A stretch of DNA of 64,000 nt from CAZKRU01 sp964555235. Lineage in GTDB: Bacteria > Verrucomicrobiota > Verrucomicrobiia > Methylacidiphilales > CAMAQI01. The position numbers were made by a program, and so were the translations under genes. Of the stretch, positions 25,895-34,293 are shown piece after piece; the stretch's first letter is position 1, and the number at the start of each line of letters is the position of its first letter. The notes beneath the pieces were generated by a model, which saw nothing but the letters and a program-made list of their open reading frames with translations, had not been told where the DNA came from and did no database searches. The stretch lies in contig CAZKRU010000007.1 of the NCBI GenBank assembly GCA_964555235.1, positions 10,803-74,802 on the forward strand, given 5' to 3'.

Positions 25895-26857
25895 TTACAG
25901 TTTTAGGCTCATCGTTCTTTGGTTTTTGGGGGATAAATCGACGCGCTCGACCGGATGAACGGCATCAGGCTTCAACATGTTTGAGGGGTTTTGATCGAGG
26001 CTCCTGACAATGAAAAAATCCGCTGCCTTCTGCGCTTCGCTGGAGGCCTGTACGATGAGTTTAGGGTCTTTGGAGAGAGTAGTGCGCCAATTCTCAATGT
26101 AGGCGGCAGAATCGGGGATAACGGCATCCGTTTGGATCCCCGCCGTGGCACTAAGGAAACAGGATCCAAGCTCTGCAATGAGCTCCTCTTTGGCGTAGGC
26201 GGGTGATCCGAAATCTCCGGAGAGAGGTCGATCAAGGCGAGATGGATGCCCCGAGGCATGGGTGAGCTCGTGGAACGTAGTATGATAGTAGGATTCAGGT
26301 GACTTGAACGATTCGCGGCAGGGTATGTGAATCTCATCCGAAGAAGGATGGTAGCATGCGCCGGTGAAACCGTGTTTGATTGGAACGCCGGAGTTTTGAA
26401 TCAGTTGATCGCCTTTCTCGATGGGGGAAAGAAACGATTGACCTGGCTGAATCTGAAACTTCTCAGGGATTTTGACTCCTTGGGTTTGAGCCAGATTGAA
26501 AACGTTGGCATACCGCAAAAATGGAATCTGTTTTTCTTTCCCATCAGAATCGAGAATCGGCTTGGAGCTGCTATCTGTCGCTGGTAGCAGTTTGTAGAAA
26601 AGGACACGGTGGGCCTTTTCACCTTTCTTAATTGTACCTCCGAGGTCTGAGGCCTGTTTGTAGGTCATCCAAAGGGAGGACTGATACTCTGCAACAAGAT
26701 TGAGATTGAAGAAGTTGATTCCTCGGTAGATTTCTCCGGAGACAATGTTCCGAGCAAATCCGTCGCGCTGTGCGTTCCATCCCTTTTTCCAAGGGACAAC
26801 GCCACGATCGAGCTCTTGGATGATGCGATTGGTGATGGATTGATAGACTTCGTTCAT
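25895..26857 (-). CDS. ardC: ArdC-like antirestriction protein
   Basis: 320 residues. The N-terminal ssDNA-binding region begins MNEVYQSITNRIIQELDRGV followed by PWKKGW, hallmark of ArdC. The C-terminal half is a zincin-like domain with HELTH as zinc motif and a downstream EELIAELGS Glu. ArdC protects incoming single-stranded DNA from restriction in recipients. The ATG at 26857 overlaps the upstream stop (ATGA), which decides the start over a GTG at 26896. Confidence 0.9.
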   Translation of the reverse strand: MNEVYQSITNRIIQELDRGVVPWKKGWNAQRDGFARNIVSGEIYRGINFFNLNLVAEYQSSLWMTYKQASDLGGTIKKGEKAHRVLFYKLLPATDSSSKPILDSDGKEKQIPFLRYANVFNLAQTQGVKIPEKFQIQPGQSFLSPIEKGDQLIQNSGVPIKHGFTGACYHPSSDEIHIPCRESFKSPESYYHTTFHELTHASGHPSRLDRPLSGDFGSPAYAKEELIAELGSCFLSATAGIQTDAVIPDSAAYIENWRTTLSKDPKLIVQASSEAQKAADFFIVRSLDQNPSNMLKPDAVHPVERVDLSPKNQRTMSLKL

Positions 26858-27057
26858 CGGTCGAGGCGGGTTTCTTGGTGAGCTGAGTGGATCCACGATT
26901 CGGCCGTTGGCCGATCAATGGCGAAACGATTTTGAATCTCTGGGCGAATATCGATCGAGCCAGTGAGGTGTCGATAAAGGCGCGTCTGGGAAAGAGGGAG
27001 GTCCCGATTTATCTCTTGAAAAATATAATCATCGAGGAACGATTCGTAGTTAGGCAT
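26854..27057 (-). CDS. Small protein upstream of ardC
   Basis: 67 residues, soluble, MPNYESFLDDYIFQEINRDL at the start, no family recognised. Its stop overlaps the ardC start as ATGA, indicating translational coupling. It follows the 318-residue protein gene by 17 nt. Confidence 0.62.
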   Translation of the reverse strand: MPNYESFLDDYIFQEINRDLPLSQTRLYRHLTGSIDIRPEIQNRFAIDRPTAESWIHSAHQETRLDR

Positions 27058-27074
27058 GGATTCTCCTATTGTGA

Positions 27075-28031
27075 TCAGATTTTTATGCCTCGACTTTGAG
27101 GATCGACGTGTTGCAAGGGAACGCGCTGAACGATATTTTCATTGGAAAGGGGTGAGTCCTCCAATGTCTTTAGATGCCGATGAGTAATCAAGTCATGTTT
27201 GGATGCGTTTTCGTGGATGGATTTTATTTTTTCAACAAGGTGTTCTCGACGATCAAAGGTTTCATTGTTGCACCGATCCCACCCCTCATACGTGGGATGT
27301 GGGATATGCTCAACGAGAGCCCATTCAAAACGTTCTTTTGAATTACATATCCCGTATTCATAGTGCCGATCGGAAGCCTCCGTACTCTTGATAGAAAAGC
27401 TGCCACCCGTATTTCGAATAATATGATCATTCCATTCTGGTCGATCGGGGCCACCGCCAAAATCATCAATCTTTTTACAAGCTTGATCCGTGAGAAAGTC
27501 CAACCACTGAGAAAAGCAGCCTTCATGATCTCGAAGCTTCGGGTCGATATGTTTTTTGGGATCAAAATTTTCTAAGATCTGATTTGTTTTAAGATGATCG
27601 ATGGTGGTCTTTTTTTGTGATTCGATCATCCCGAGGTATCCGTCACTAAGGATTTTTTGCTCCATTTCAGACGCCGCTTTATTGAGCATTTGCTCAGTTT
27701 CTTTGACTTCTGTTGAAACGCCTTTTAATGAGTGAGGACCTAATGATCTCTCGGTTAATTCTGAATATTTTTCTGGATTAAGGACACCAACCCCGGTTTC
27801 TTCTTTGCCATCAATCCATATCGAGAAAGGCCTCCAGCCACCATTAGGCAGGGGCTCAAAGAGAAGCTCTTGGGCAACAGTTCCTTCACTTTTGATCATC
27901 GTAACCGAAAAAAAATTCTTACCATTCTCAACCGGGATTCTTTGTACATGCAAAGCTCCGTTTCCATCTGGATGCGCAAAGATGACTTTATCTTTCCCAG
28001 AGAGAGCTAGTAATTTTCTCGCAGTTTTCAT
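27075..28031 (-). CDS. Hypothetical element protein ending GIKI
   Basis: 318 residues from the ATG at 28031 (MKTARKLLALSGKDKVIF); the frame is open 54 nt further but includes a hairpin. It is soluble and no domain is recognised, though Asp/His-rich segments occur (HPHPTYEGWDRCNNETFDRREH-like). The C-terminus is SRGIKI, like AHGIKI of the neighbouring 238-residue protein. Upstream lie a palindromic operator, a strong hairpin and an exact CTACTGGGAAAA motif. Confidence 0.68.
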   Translation of the reverse strand: MKTARKLLALSGKDKVIFAHPDGNGALHVQRIPVENGKNFFSVTMIKSEGTVAQELLFEPLPNGGWRPFSIWIDGKEETGVGVLNPEKYSELTERSLGPHSLKGVSTEVKETEQMLNKAASEMEQKILSDGYLGMIESQKKTTIDHLKTNQILENFDPKKHIDPKLRDHEGCFSQWLDFLTDQACKKIDDFGGGPDRPEWNDHIIRNTGGSFSIKSTEASDRHYEYGICNSKERFEWALVEHIPHPTYEGWDRCNNETFDRREHLVEKIKSIHENASKHDLITHRHLKTLEDSPLSNENIVQRVPLQHVDPQSRGIKI

Positions 28032-28036
28032 TCTTT

Positions 28037-28048
28037 TTTTCCCAGTAG
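28037..28048 (-). repeat. CTACTGGGAAA motif copy 3
   Basis: Exact CTACTGGGAAAA on the minus strand, 5 nt before the ATG at 28031. Confidence 0.6.
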
Positions 28049-28057
28049 CGTTTTGAA

Positions 28058-28085
28058 GTGGCCCCCCTCCGAAGAGGGAGGCCAC
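28058..28085 (-). terminator. Strong hairpin in the 5' leader
   Basis: Arms GTGGCCCCCCTC (28058-28069) and GAGGGAGGCCAC (28074-28085) pair in 11 of 12 positions around a 4-nt loop. It lies between a 28091-28103 operator-like site and the start at 28031. It has no clear T tract on the transcribed side, so it may be a terminator of the upstream gene or an attenuating leader hairpin. Confidence 0.5.
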
Positions 28086-28090
28086 TATGT

Positions 28091-28103
28091 TAGTATCTTA
28101 CTA
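28091..28103. promoter_or_regulatory. TAGTA-N3-TACTA operator-like palindrome
   Basis: Exact TAGTATCTTACTA in the 81-nt gap between the 238-residue gene and the ATG at 28031. Confidence 0.52.
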
Positions 28104-28112
28104 TCTTATGCC

Positions 28113-28829
28113 TTAGATTTTGATTCCGTGGGCTTTGAGAACTTGGGGGGCTTTTCTGGTCATGGCGACACGTTCGCGCACGTCCGGATTGCGGATATGC
28201 TGGACGAGATTTTCCACTTCCTTTTTCATCTCCGCATTCTCCGGGCGGTTCAAAAAAGATTTCATCTTTTCAACCTCCGGACTGTAGCCGTCCTTTTTCA
28301 TGGCATTGAGGACAAGGGTGTTTTCCAAGTATTCTCGGGGCATACTCTCAGCCCTCCGAACAAGGTTGGGATTGTCCTGTTTGAAGTTTTCCAAGTCCTT
28401 TTGGACATTCAAACCGGGCTCATAACCTTGCCGTTTCATTACTCCCAGCAGATACTCATCTTGCATCTCGCCGGTGCTCATCGATTGAGTTTTTTGTGAA
28501 AACTCAGCGTTTTTGCTTCGGTATGCCGCAATGTCGGCCGCCACTGTCTGATTGACGTAGTAGACCGGCTTGTTTTCCGGATTTGAGACCCTTTGCGGAG
28601 TAGTGTTTTTCATCACGTATCCCGGAGCCTCCCTCGTTGTGAGGTTCGGGTTCTCTGTATTGAGAATAGCCTCAAACTTTTTGTCGTTTTCGACAATTCT
28701 CTCCATGGCTTCTTTGCCTTTGAGAAGGTTTGCCTTAGTATCAACCGGCATCTTTTGCCATTCCTGAATGGCTTTTTCTCTTCCGGAGAGAAACCACTCG
28801 TTTGCTTGTTGGGCTTCTGTTGTGCTCAT
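28113..28829 (-). CDS. Soluble helical element protein ending GIKI
   Basis: 238 residues, highly helical and charged, no signal peptide. The C-terminal half has repeated short helices (LGVMKRQGYEPGLNVQKDLENF and LNAMKKDGYSPEVEKMKSFL) that look like an internal duplication of about 50 residues. It ends APQVLKAHGIKI. No family is recognised; it is encoded with the secretion genes, so it may be a transferred effector or a structural protein. Confidence 0.68.
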   Translation of the reverse strand: MSTTEAQQANEWFLSGREKAIQEWQKMPVDTKANLLKGKEAMERIVENDKKFEAILNTENPNLTTREAPGYVMKNTTPQRVSNPENKPVYYVNQTVAADIAAYRSKNAEFSQKTQSMSTGEMQDEYLLGVMKRQGYEPGLNVQKDLENFKQDNPNLVRRAESMPREYLENTLVLNAMKKDGYSPEVEKMKSFLNRPENAEMKKEVENLVQHIRNPDVRERVAMTRKAPQVLKAHGIKI

Positions 28830-28916
28830 ATTGACCTTTCTTTTGCGAATCGGTTTTTGGGGTTATGGTGGGCAGGAACCGAATTGGATTTTTTATCCGA
28901 AACCCGCCTTGGAGGG

Positions 28917-29174
28917 TTATTTTTTATCCTCCGAAACTCTTGTTTTAATCTTGCCGCGAAGGTCTTTGAGTTCTTCGAGTTGACGGCGAAGCGTGCGATC
29001 CTGAAAGAGGAGCACTTTTTCACAGATTTCATCATACTCGACCATTTCAAGGATGAGGGTGATGACGGACTCGGTCGAGTGTTTGAAAGTGGGGTTGAGA
29101 GCGTTAAGCTCTGAAACCGCACCTTGAAACTTTTGTTGAACATCTTCAATGAGGTTCAGTTTGATATTGGCCAT
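28917..29174 (-). CDS. Small helical hypothetical protein
   Basis: 85 residues, charged and helical (MANIKLNLIEDVQQKFQGAV start), no membrane segment. It sits between the lipoprotein gene and the 238-residue gene on the same strand. No family is recognised. Confidence 0.62.
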   Translation of the reverse strand: MANIKLNLIEDVQQKFQGAVSELNALNPTFKHSTESVITLILEMVEYDEICEKVLLFQDRTLRRQLEELKDLRGKIKTRVSEDKK

Positions 29175-29186
29175 AGATTTCCTTGG

Positions 29187-29756
29187 TTACTCCCAGAATT
29201 TCCAGAAGGGTTTATTCTCGGATTGTTTTTTGAGCTCGGATTCCTTCTCCGCTTTGAGTTTTCTTTCCGATTCGATTTCATCTCGAAGTTTTTTGTTTTC
29301 CTCAATGATGGTGTGGGTCTGACTCGCGGTCTCTTCCACGGTCTTGAGCCCTTCGCTGAGCATTTGGTTTTGATCCATGAGAGCTTTTGTGACGGTTTTC
29401 TGGCGACCAAGCTCCTGCTCGAGTGTGGCGATATAGGGATTCGTTTGCTGCTCCGGAAGACGCGCAAGGGCGCGTTGATTGCTGCTCGAGACCTGCTGGG
29501 GATAGAGGTTCCAAGTGGAGTGCTTTTCGACGCGCTGAACATTATGTGCGTCATGGCGAATATCCGGGTTGTTCGGATCGCTATAGGAGTTCATCCCGTA
29601 GTCATTCACAGCCTCCGGGTTTCTAACGAGCTCACGCTCCTCTTCAGGCAGGCGTGATCCGGGAGGCTCATTCATGTAGACATCTTCTCGGGTGACCACC
29701 CTGTCGGAGGAGCATCCGATGAGAAGGACTACTGGGAAAAAGAGGAGCCTTTTCAT
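29187..29756 (-). CDS. Coiled-coil lipoprotein of the secretion cluster
   Basis: 189 residues with a lipoprotein signal KRLLFFPVVLLIGC (Cys at 15). The C-terminal half forms a coiled coil (about 95-175) and the chain ends KPFWKFWE. Placement next to VirB10/VirB9 suggests an outer-membrane-tethered accessory such as a VirB7-like anchor, but the length is larger than VirB7. The start overlaps the upstream stop as ATGA. An exact motif copy lies in its signal-peptide DNA. Confidence 0.72.
   Translation of the reverse strand: MKRLLFFPVVLLIGCSSDRVVTREDVYMNEPPGSRLPEEERELVRNPEAVNDYGMNSYSDPNNPDIRHDAHNVQRVEKHSTWNLYPQQVSSSNQRALARLPEQQTNPYIATLEQELGRQKTVTKALMDQNQMLSEGLKTVEETASQTHTIIEENKKLRDEIESERKLKAEKESELKKQSENKPFWKFWE
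29729..29740 (+). repeat. CTACTGGGAAA motif copy 4
   Basis: Exact CTACTGGGAAAA on the plus strand, within the signal-peptide codons (FFPVV) of the lipoprotein gene. Confidence 0.6.
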
Positions 29757-30199
29757 TCACCGCCCCCTTGGTTCATGATCGAAATGACGGCTTCCTCTGA
29801 AAGATCGGTGCGGTTCCCCTCACAAACGGCGAAGAGGTGATAGGTGCCTTTCGTATCCTTGTCGTCTTTGATGGTGTGGGCTTTGTAGATCCCATCCTTG
29901 AGGTGCCAAGAAATGAAGGCTTTTTTGTTCGGATCCTCTTTTTCCGTCAGCCACTCAAATTTTGCGAAGCAAATAGGAGATTCTTTGGTGCCGAATTGCA
30001 AATCGAGAATTTCGCGATCGACTCCCTTATCATCAGCCTTGAGGGTGACGCCGATGACCTTGGCAAGCCAAGAGGTTCGCTGCGTATTTCCTTTTTCCCA
30101 GTAGCCGGTGAGGACAAATTCGGGTGCTTTTTCCGAGTCCTTTTTGGGATGTTGTTTGGCTGCTTTTTTGACGAGTTCGTTTAGGTTTTGTTTATTCAT
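29753..30199 (-). CDS. Hypothetical protein between VirB10 and lipoprotein genes
   Basis: 148 residues, soluble and basic at the start (NELVKKAAKQHPKKDSEKAP), then a beta-rich part (FVLTGYWEKGNTQRTSWLAKVIGVTLK). The pattern is compatible with an OB-fold single-strand DNA binder but no motif proves it. It starts 4 nt after virB10. Confidence 0.6.
   Translation of the reverse strand: MNKQNLNELVKKAAKQHPKKDSEKAPEFVLTGYWEKGNTQRTSWLAKVIGVTLKADDKGVDREILDLQFGTKESPICFAKFEWLTEKEDPNKKAFISWHLKDGIYKAHTIKDDKDTKGTYHLFAVCEGNRTDLSEEAVISIMNQGGGE
30093..30104 (-). repeat. CTACTGGGAAA motif copy 5
   Basis: Exact CTACTGGGAAAA on the coding strand inside the 148-residue gene, encoding YWEK. Confidence 0.5.
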
Positions 30200-30203
30200 G
30201 GTT

Positions 30204-31229
30204 TTATTGGGTTACGGGTTTATTGAGTCCTTGAATGGAGCCTTGAAAACCGCCTCCAACCGACTTGGCTTTGGAGAGATCAATGGGCTCATCGTTGTAG
30301 AAATAAAAATATTTACCTCCGGGCACCCGGACGAAAACGGCTTGTCGTTGCAAATCCATGATGAGCTGATGGGAGTAGATTTGGCTTGATTGTTCAATGG
30401 CTTGCCCTCCTGCTGTTTGAAGGCTGCCCGAGGAGGAGGTAAAGGTGCCAGAACCGGAGTTGGTCGTGACTTTTTCAGAAATTCCTGAGCCGAATCCCTG
30501 AATGGCCTTGGCAAAGACAAGATAGAGGAGCTGATTGTCCTTGTTTTCCATGACTTTGCCGCGCAGGCCTGCGGTTCCATCGGTGAGTTTGAGATCCGGA
30601 TCCGCTGAGGCGAGAATTCCATCTTGGAGTTCACGATTGAGAATCTTGCCGCGGATGGGGAGCTCCCAACCGGATTCTTTTTCGGGGTAATTACGCCAGA
30701 CAAAGCGATGTTCGGGAGCGGTGATAATTCTGTCATAGCTGGCGGTACCTGTGGCCGTTCCGAGGATTTCGGTTCCAGCTTTAATGATGCAAATTCCGTT
30801 GTGCCAGTAATCACGAGTCACCAAACCGATGACGGGAGTGGCGAGATTTTTGGATTCGATTCCGTTGACGAGCTGACATTCAATCAGTCTTCCGGTGGGA
30901 GCGTATATATCTCCGACCGGCTCCTCATTTGAGGTAAAGACCTCGATCGGAGGGGGTGCGCTTTGCTGAGCAGGTGGAGGCTCTGGCTGGTGTTCATACA
31001 TTTGGGAGCGTTGAGGAGCGGAAACGTCTTCGGTGAAAGTTTCAATTTTGGGGAGATTGCTGGGCGCGCTTTCGTCCGCCTGCGCTTTATTGATTTGAGC
31101 GATATTCTTTTCGAGCTTCTTTTGATTAACGTGATTGAGGGCAAACGCGACCGCGCAAATCGCGGCGATCGCCAGAACCGCGTAAAGCTTGTACTCGGAG
31201 GAGGATTTTAATTTTTGAATGAAAGTCAT
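30204..31229 (-). CDS. virB10: VirB10/TrbI-like channel protein
   Basis: 341 residues. A short cytoplasmic start is followed by one membrane helix (about 13-32), a Pro/Gln-rich periplasmic linker (about 60-105), and the conserved TrbI domain: APTGRLIECQLVNGIESKN, IIKAGTEILGTATG and the late QAVFVRVPGGKYFYFY. It spans from inner to outer membrane in the core complex. Its start overlaps the virB9 stop (ATGA). Confidence 0.85.
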   Translation of the reverse strand: MTFIQKLKSSSEYKLYAVLAIAAICAVAFALNHVNQKKLEKNIAQINKAQADESAPSNLPKIETFTEDVSAPQRSQMYEHQPEPPPAQQSAPPPIEVFTSNEEPVGDIYAPTGRLIECQLVNGIESKNLATPVIGLVTRDYWHNGICIIKAGTEILGTATGTASYDRIITAPEHRFVWRNYPEKESGWELPIRGKILNRELQDGILASADPDLKLTDGTAGLRGKVMENKDNQLLYLVFAKAIQGFGSGISEKVTTNSGSGTFTSSSGSLQTAGGQAIEQSSQIYSHQLIMDLQRQAVFVRVPGGKYFYFYNDEPIDLSKAKSVGGGFQGSIQGLNKPVTQ

Positions 31230-32143
31230 GGGGTGTTGGGGTTCGTTTGGATTTCGGGATTATCGAGAAGATCCTCGGGCCGGAGTCGTGGGACGTAAAC
31301 ATTCCAAGCATTATCGACATCGAGATTGTTGCGACCGCCTTCGGGATTGCCGACAACAAGGAAGTAGTGCAGATTTTGAGACGAATTTACTTTCCCATTG
31401 GCGTCTTTCATTCCAGCGGGAATGATGCCTGAGGATTGCCATAAAGAGACTGGGTAAAGGCGATCGCTAACGCCGATACCGACATCGTTTGGGCGAAAGG
31501 GAATTTCGCTCTCAGTGAGATTTTCCATGATGAGGCGCAAAACGAGTACGTCCTCTTTGTTGAATCTGAAAACGTCGGTAATGTGGACTTTGAATCCGGA
31601 GTAATTGATTGTCCGGTTGGGTTGTTTGCGAGTAACACCCTCATAGGAGTGGGGGTATGACTCGGCCAGAAGATCATAAGATTTGGCTTTATCCAGAATC
31701 GCCAAGAGTCGATTCGCAGACACCTTGGCCGTCGCTTTCATAATTGAACCGGCGAGGGTTGTGCCGTTTGTGTCCAAGAATGTGAGGTTATTGTAGCCTT
31801 TCCCTTCGGCTGCCGCCTCTAGGACGAGTACATAGGGGGTCCGGTTGAAAATGACGGTGATCGGTTGTTTCACGCCGGGTTTGAGCGCGTAAACACTGAA
31901 ATAGAAGCGGTTACTCGCCATTTTCAGGAGGAAGTCAGAGGAGGGGATTTGACTCTCTTGAGTGGCGATTTTCTGCCCACGGATGGCAGAAATCTGAGAA
32001 GGAAAAAAGACAGTGGTAATTCCATTTTTTTGCACAACGGGAACGGGGATTGGCCGCTGCGCATCCAAAGGAAGTTCCACGTTGGGCTTCACTTGGGAAA
32101 GAAGCACTACTGGGAAAAGAAAAGTGATAAAAAAACGGTTCAT
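31226..32143 (-). CDS. virB9: VirB9/TrbG-like outer core protein
   Basis: 305 residues with a signal peptide (NRFFITFLFPVVLLSQ). The N-terminal beta domain and the C-terminal part with VFRFNKEDVLVLRLIMENLTES fit VirB9/TraN-type outer-membrane core proteins, which join VirB10. Sequence similarity to classic VirB9 is weak, and the call rests partly on position between VirB10 and VirB8. Confidence 0.72.
   Translation of the reverse strand: MNRFFITFLFPVVLLSQVKPNVELPLDAQRPIPVPVVQKNGITTVFFPSQISAIRGQKIATQESQIPSSDFLLKMASNRFYFSVYALKPGVKQPITVIFNRTPYVLVLEAAAEGKGYNNLTFLDTNGTTLAGSIMKATAKVSANRLLAILDKAKSYDLLAESYPHSYEGVTRKQPNRTINYSGFKVHITDVFRFNKEDVLVLRLIMENLTESEIPFRPNDVGIGVSDRLYPVSLWQSSGIIPAGMKDANGKVNSSQNLHYFLVVGNPEGGRNNLDVDNAWNVYVPRLRPEDLLDNPEIQTNPNTP
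32107..32118 (+). repeat. CTACTGGGAAA motif copy 6
   Basis: Exact CTACTGGGAAAA on the plus strand, within the signal-peptide codons (LFPVV) of virB9. Confidence 0.6.
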
Positions 32144-32790
32144 TGAGGCGTCTCTGTGTATTCAAAATCTGCGACCTTTAAGGGAAGAAAGGGGGTTTTC
32201 ATGAGGTCATCATTCCGAACGAGAGTGAGATTGAGCGTGAAGTCCAAAACTTGTTTGAAGGGTAGGCCGTCGGCAAAGCCGTTTCGGATGAGTTGCCCCT
32301 TGAGGAGGAGATTAACAAAATTTGTATTTCGCTTTTGATCCTTCTCCTCGATGTCCATTTTACCCATTTCCAGAATAGAGCCTTCGGAGATGAGGCCCTT
32401 TTGGTGGATGTTTTTTTCCTTAAAGTCGCGATGCGACTGCTCAAAGGTTTTCTTGAGTTTTTCGAGAGCACCGGCACCAAAGAGACGTTCGATGAGCTTC
32501 TGGTCATCAAATCCCTTGGGGTTGCGCATGGTAACCGCTTTGGTGGAGAGCTTACCAATTTCGATAAAAAGCTCTGAGGCATCAGCCCAGTCGGTGCTTT
32601 GAGAGTAGATCATCTCGCCAGTGGTGGAGAGAATGATGACCCGTTCTTTTTGCTTTTCTGCATTTTTGAGAAGGATGGGTTGAATAAATAGGAGGGCGAT
32701 CAAGGCAATGACGGCGAGGCCGAAAATCTTGGCCCAGATTTCTGAAGCAATGAATTTGGCGAGAGGGGATTCTCTTGGAATTTCAAACAT
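32140..32790 (-). CDS. virB8: VirB8/TraK-like inner-membrane protein
   Basis: 216 residues. One membrane helix (about 20-42, IFGLAVIALIALLFIQPIL) follows a short cytoplasmic start, then a periplasmic domain without further helices. This is the VirB8 layout, and the gene stands directly before virB9. Sequence support for the VirB8 NTF2-like fold is only general. Its ATG overlaps nothing upstream; a 59-nt gap holds a one-mismatch operator-like site. Confidence 0.68.
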   Translation of the reverse strand: MFEIPRESPLAKFIASEIWAKIFGLAVIALIALLFIQPILLKNAEKQKERVIILSTTGEMIYSQSTDWADASELFIEIGKLSTKAVTMRNPKGFDDQKLIERLFGAGALEKLKKTFEQSHRDFKEKNIHQKGLISEGSILEMGKMDIEEKDQKRNTNFVNLLLKGQLIRNGFADGLPFKQVLDFTLNLTLVRNDDLMKTPFLPLKVADFEYTETPQ

Positions 32791-32842
32791 GAGAAGCCTC
32801 TGGATTGTGGGTTGGAAAACGTTGTTTCATATCATAGTATGG

Positions 32843-32855
32843 TAGTATGTTACTG
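32843..32855. promoter_or_regulatory. Operator-like palindrome with one mismatch
   Basis: TAGTATGTTACTG, overlapping the stop codon of the VirB6 gene and upstream of the virB8 start. ATAGTATGG just to the left is a further half-site. Confidence 0.38.
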
Positions 32856-34103
32856 TAATTCTGGGGTGCCCCCTCCGAGTTGTTTCATGACATCCCGTCG
32901 ACGAGAGGCCATCTCGCTCGGAGAAGGGAGCGCGCGGGGCTCAAAGCGTGGAATTCCGCCAGAAGCAAATCCTCTTTGATCCATGATCTCTGGATCCAAG
33001 GAGGAAGAGGGAACCTCAGGCCCCATGCCCAAGGAACCGCCAGAGCCGCCCCCACTGAGGGGAGATGGAGGGCCGCCAGCGCGTGGCATTCGTGTCACTT
33101 TTCCGGTACTGGAAGAGGGAGCAGGAAGCCCCTTGGCGGAGGAGCTGGAGCCGAAGTTCCAATCTCCAGAATCGCTGGAATCGGTGCTTCCGCCTCCAGT
33201 GGGGCTCCCCCCTCCGCCCCCCAGTTTACCCAAAAGACCTTTGAGGCTTTCAGCGAGCTTACCCATGGAATTAGCAAGGGGAGCGACTGATGCGGCCATG
33301 AAAGCAGCACTGCCGACCGCTCCGAAAGCCCCACTTCCTCCGGAAAGAATCATCCCAATGGAAATTGGAACGGTGAGATAAAGAAGATTGATGAAGATGG
33401 CGAGAAGCAAAAAAGCTCCAAGCATTTTAGCCAAAATAGCAGGCGCGAGTGCTGGAGCGACCACTGCAACTCCAAGTGCCACTCCAGCCGCAGTAAGGAC
33501 TACTGTGCCAATTTTCGCGATAAAAATATCGGCGACAGCGGTTCCAATCGGCCAGAGAAGGACTCCAAAAGTGGTCATCCACGTTTTAATGGCGATGCTC
33601 TTGGTTGCGGGAATCTGAAACATGCAAATGGTCAACGGTGCAAACGCAATCATCACCGAAAGAGCGTATGGCTGGATCCATTTGAGTATCCAATACCCGA
33701 CGAAACCTAAAGCTTGAAGACAGTTCAAGATGACAACGCTCAAACCATTTTTGAGATCTTCAAGCCATGTGCCTTCTTCGACTTCCGGAATTGGTTTTCC
33801 CCATGCCGTTTTAAAAGTATCAATTTCTGATTCAATGGTTTTACCCAGTTCTTCAAAGGATTTTTGCCCGTTGATAACCATCGACGGATAACCAGCCAAA
33901 AGAGCGCAGCAAAATGCGGCCGTGGCGATTCCGAAAGTCATGTTTTTGATGTCGTCTTGGTGGGCGAAAAAAGAATAGGCCAAACCGCACGAAGCAAAGA
34001 TAAAGGCAAACGGAAGAAGTGCGTCATAGACGACCATGGCCATTTTGTATTCATGGCCGCCTGTCATTGCCAAAATCGGAAAAGTGGTTAGACTAAGAGG
34101 CAT
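32850..34103 (-). CDS. virB6: VirB6/TrbL-like polytopic channel protein
   Basis: 417 residues from the ATG at 34103, which has AAGGA 9 nt upstream; the longer frame would use a TTG. At least seven membrane helices are visible, among them FAFIFASCGLAYSFFA, LLWPIGTAVADIFIA and a Gly/Ala-rich pair. The C-terminal 120 residues are a Gly/Ser/Pro-rich, probably cytoplasmic, disordered tail. It forms the inner-membrane passage of the secretion system. Its start codon overlaps, on the other strand, the start codon of a small plus-strand gene (CATG). Confidence 0.82.
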   Translation of the reverse strand: MPLSLTTFPILAMTGGHEYKMAMVVYDALLPFAFIFASCGLAYSFFAHQDDIKNMTFGIATAAFCCALLAGYPSMVINGQKSFEELGKTIESEIDTFKTAWGKPIPEVEEGTWLEDLKNGLSVVILNCLQALGFVGYWILKWIQPYALSVMIAFAPLTICMFQIPATKSIAIKTWMTTFGVLLWPIGTAVADIFIAKIGTVVLTAAGVALGVAVVAPALAPAILAKMLGAFLLLAIFINLLYLTVPISIGMILSGGSGAFGAVGSAAFMAASVAPLANSMGKLAESLKGLLGKLGGGGGSPTGGGSTDSSDSGDWNFGSSSSAKGLPAPSSSTGKVTRMPRAGGPPSPLSGGGSGGSLGMGPEVPSSSLDPEIMDQRGFASGGIPRFEPRALPSPSEMASRRRDVMKQLGGGTPELQ

Positions 34104-34293
34104 GAGCAAAATCCTTGCGACGTTGATGGTTGGCGTGCTTTTGGGTGGAGGCACCGTGTACGTTTTCAAAGTTCAAGCGGACGAAAAAAGGCGAAAGACA
34201 GCTTCCGATGCTTGGCAACAAGGCGAGCGCGAAAAAGCTGAAATGTACAAAAAAATCGATCAAATGACTAAGGATGGGAGTATTATGAAGTAA
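34102..34293 (+). CDS. Small membrane protein in the TrbK position, opposite strand
   Basis: 63 residues: a membrane anchor or signal (MSKILATLMVGVLLGGGTVY) and a charged tail with QGEREKAEMYKKID. That tail matches QGEKEKTEMYKKID at the C-terminus of the neighbouring VirB5-like protein on the other strand. Between virB5/trbJ and virB6/trbL, Trb systems encode TrbK, a small entry-exclusion lipoprotein; this gene has that position and size but runs antisense and has no lipobox. The protein-level match to VirB5 strongly argues that it is real. Confidence 0.68.
   Translation: MSKILATLMVGVLLGGGTVYVFKVQADEKRRKTASDAWQQGEREKAEMYKKIDQMTKDGSIMK

Noticed and set aside
26281..26294. GTAGTATGATAGTA inside ardC
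   Set aside because: Resembles the operator family but is within coding sequence, away from any start, and lacks the inverted arms.
33864..34091. Plus-strand open frames antisense to virB6
   Set aside because: Shadow of a membrane protein gene; only the downstream 34102-34293 frame has protein-level support.
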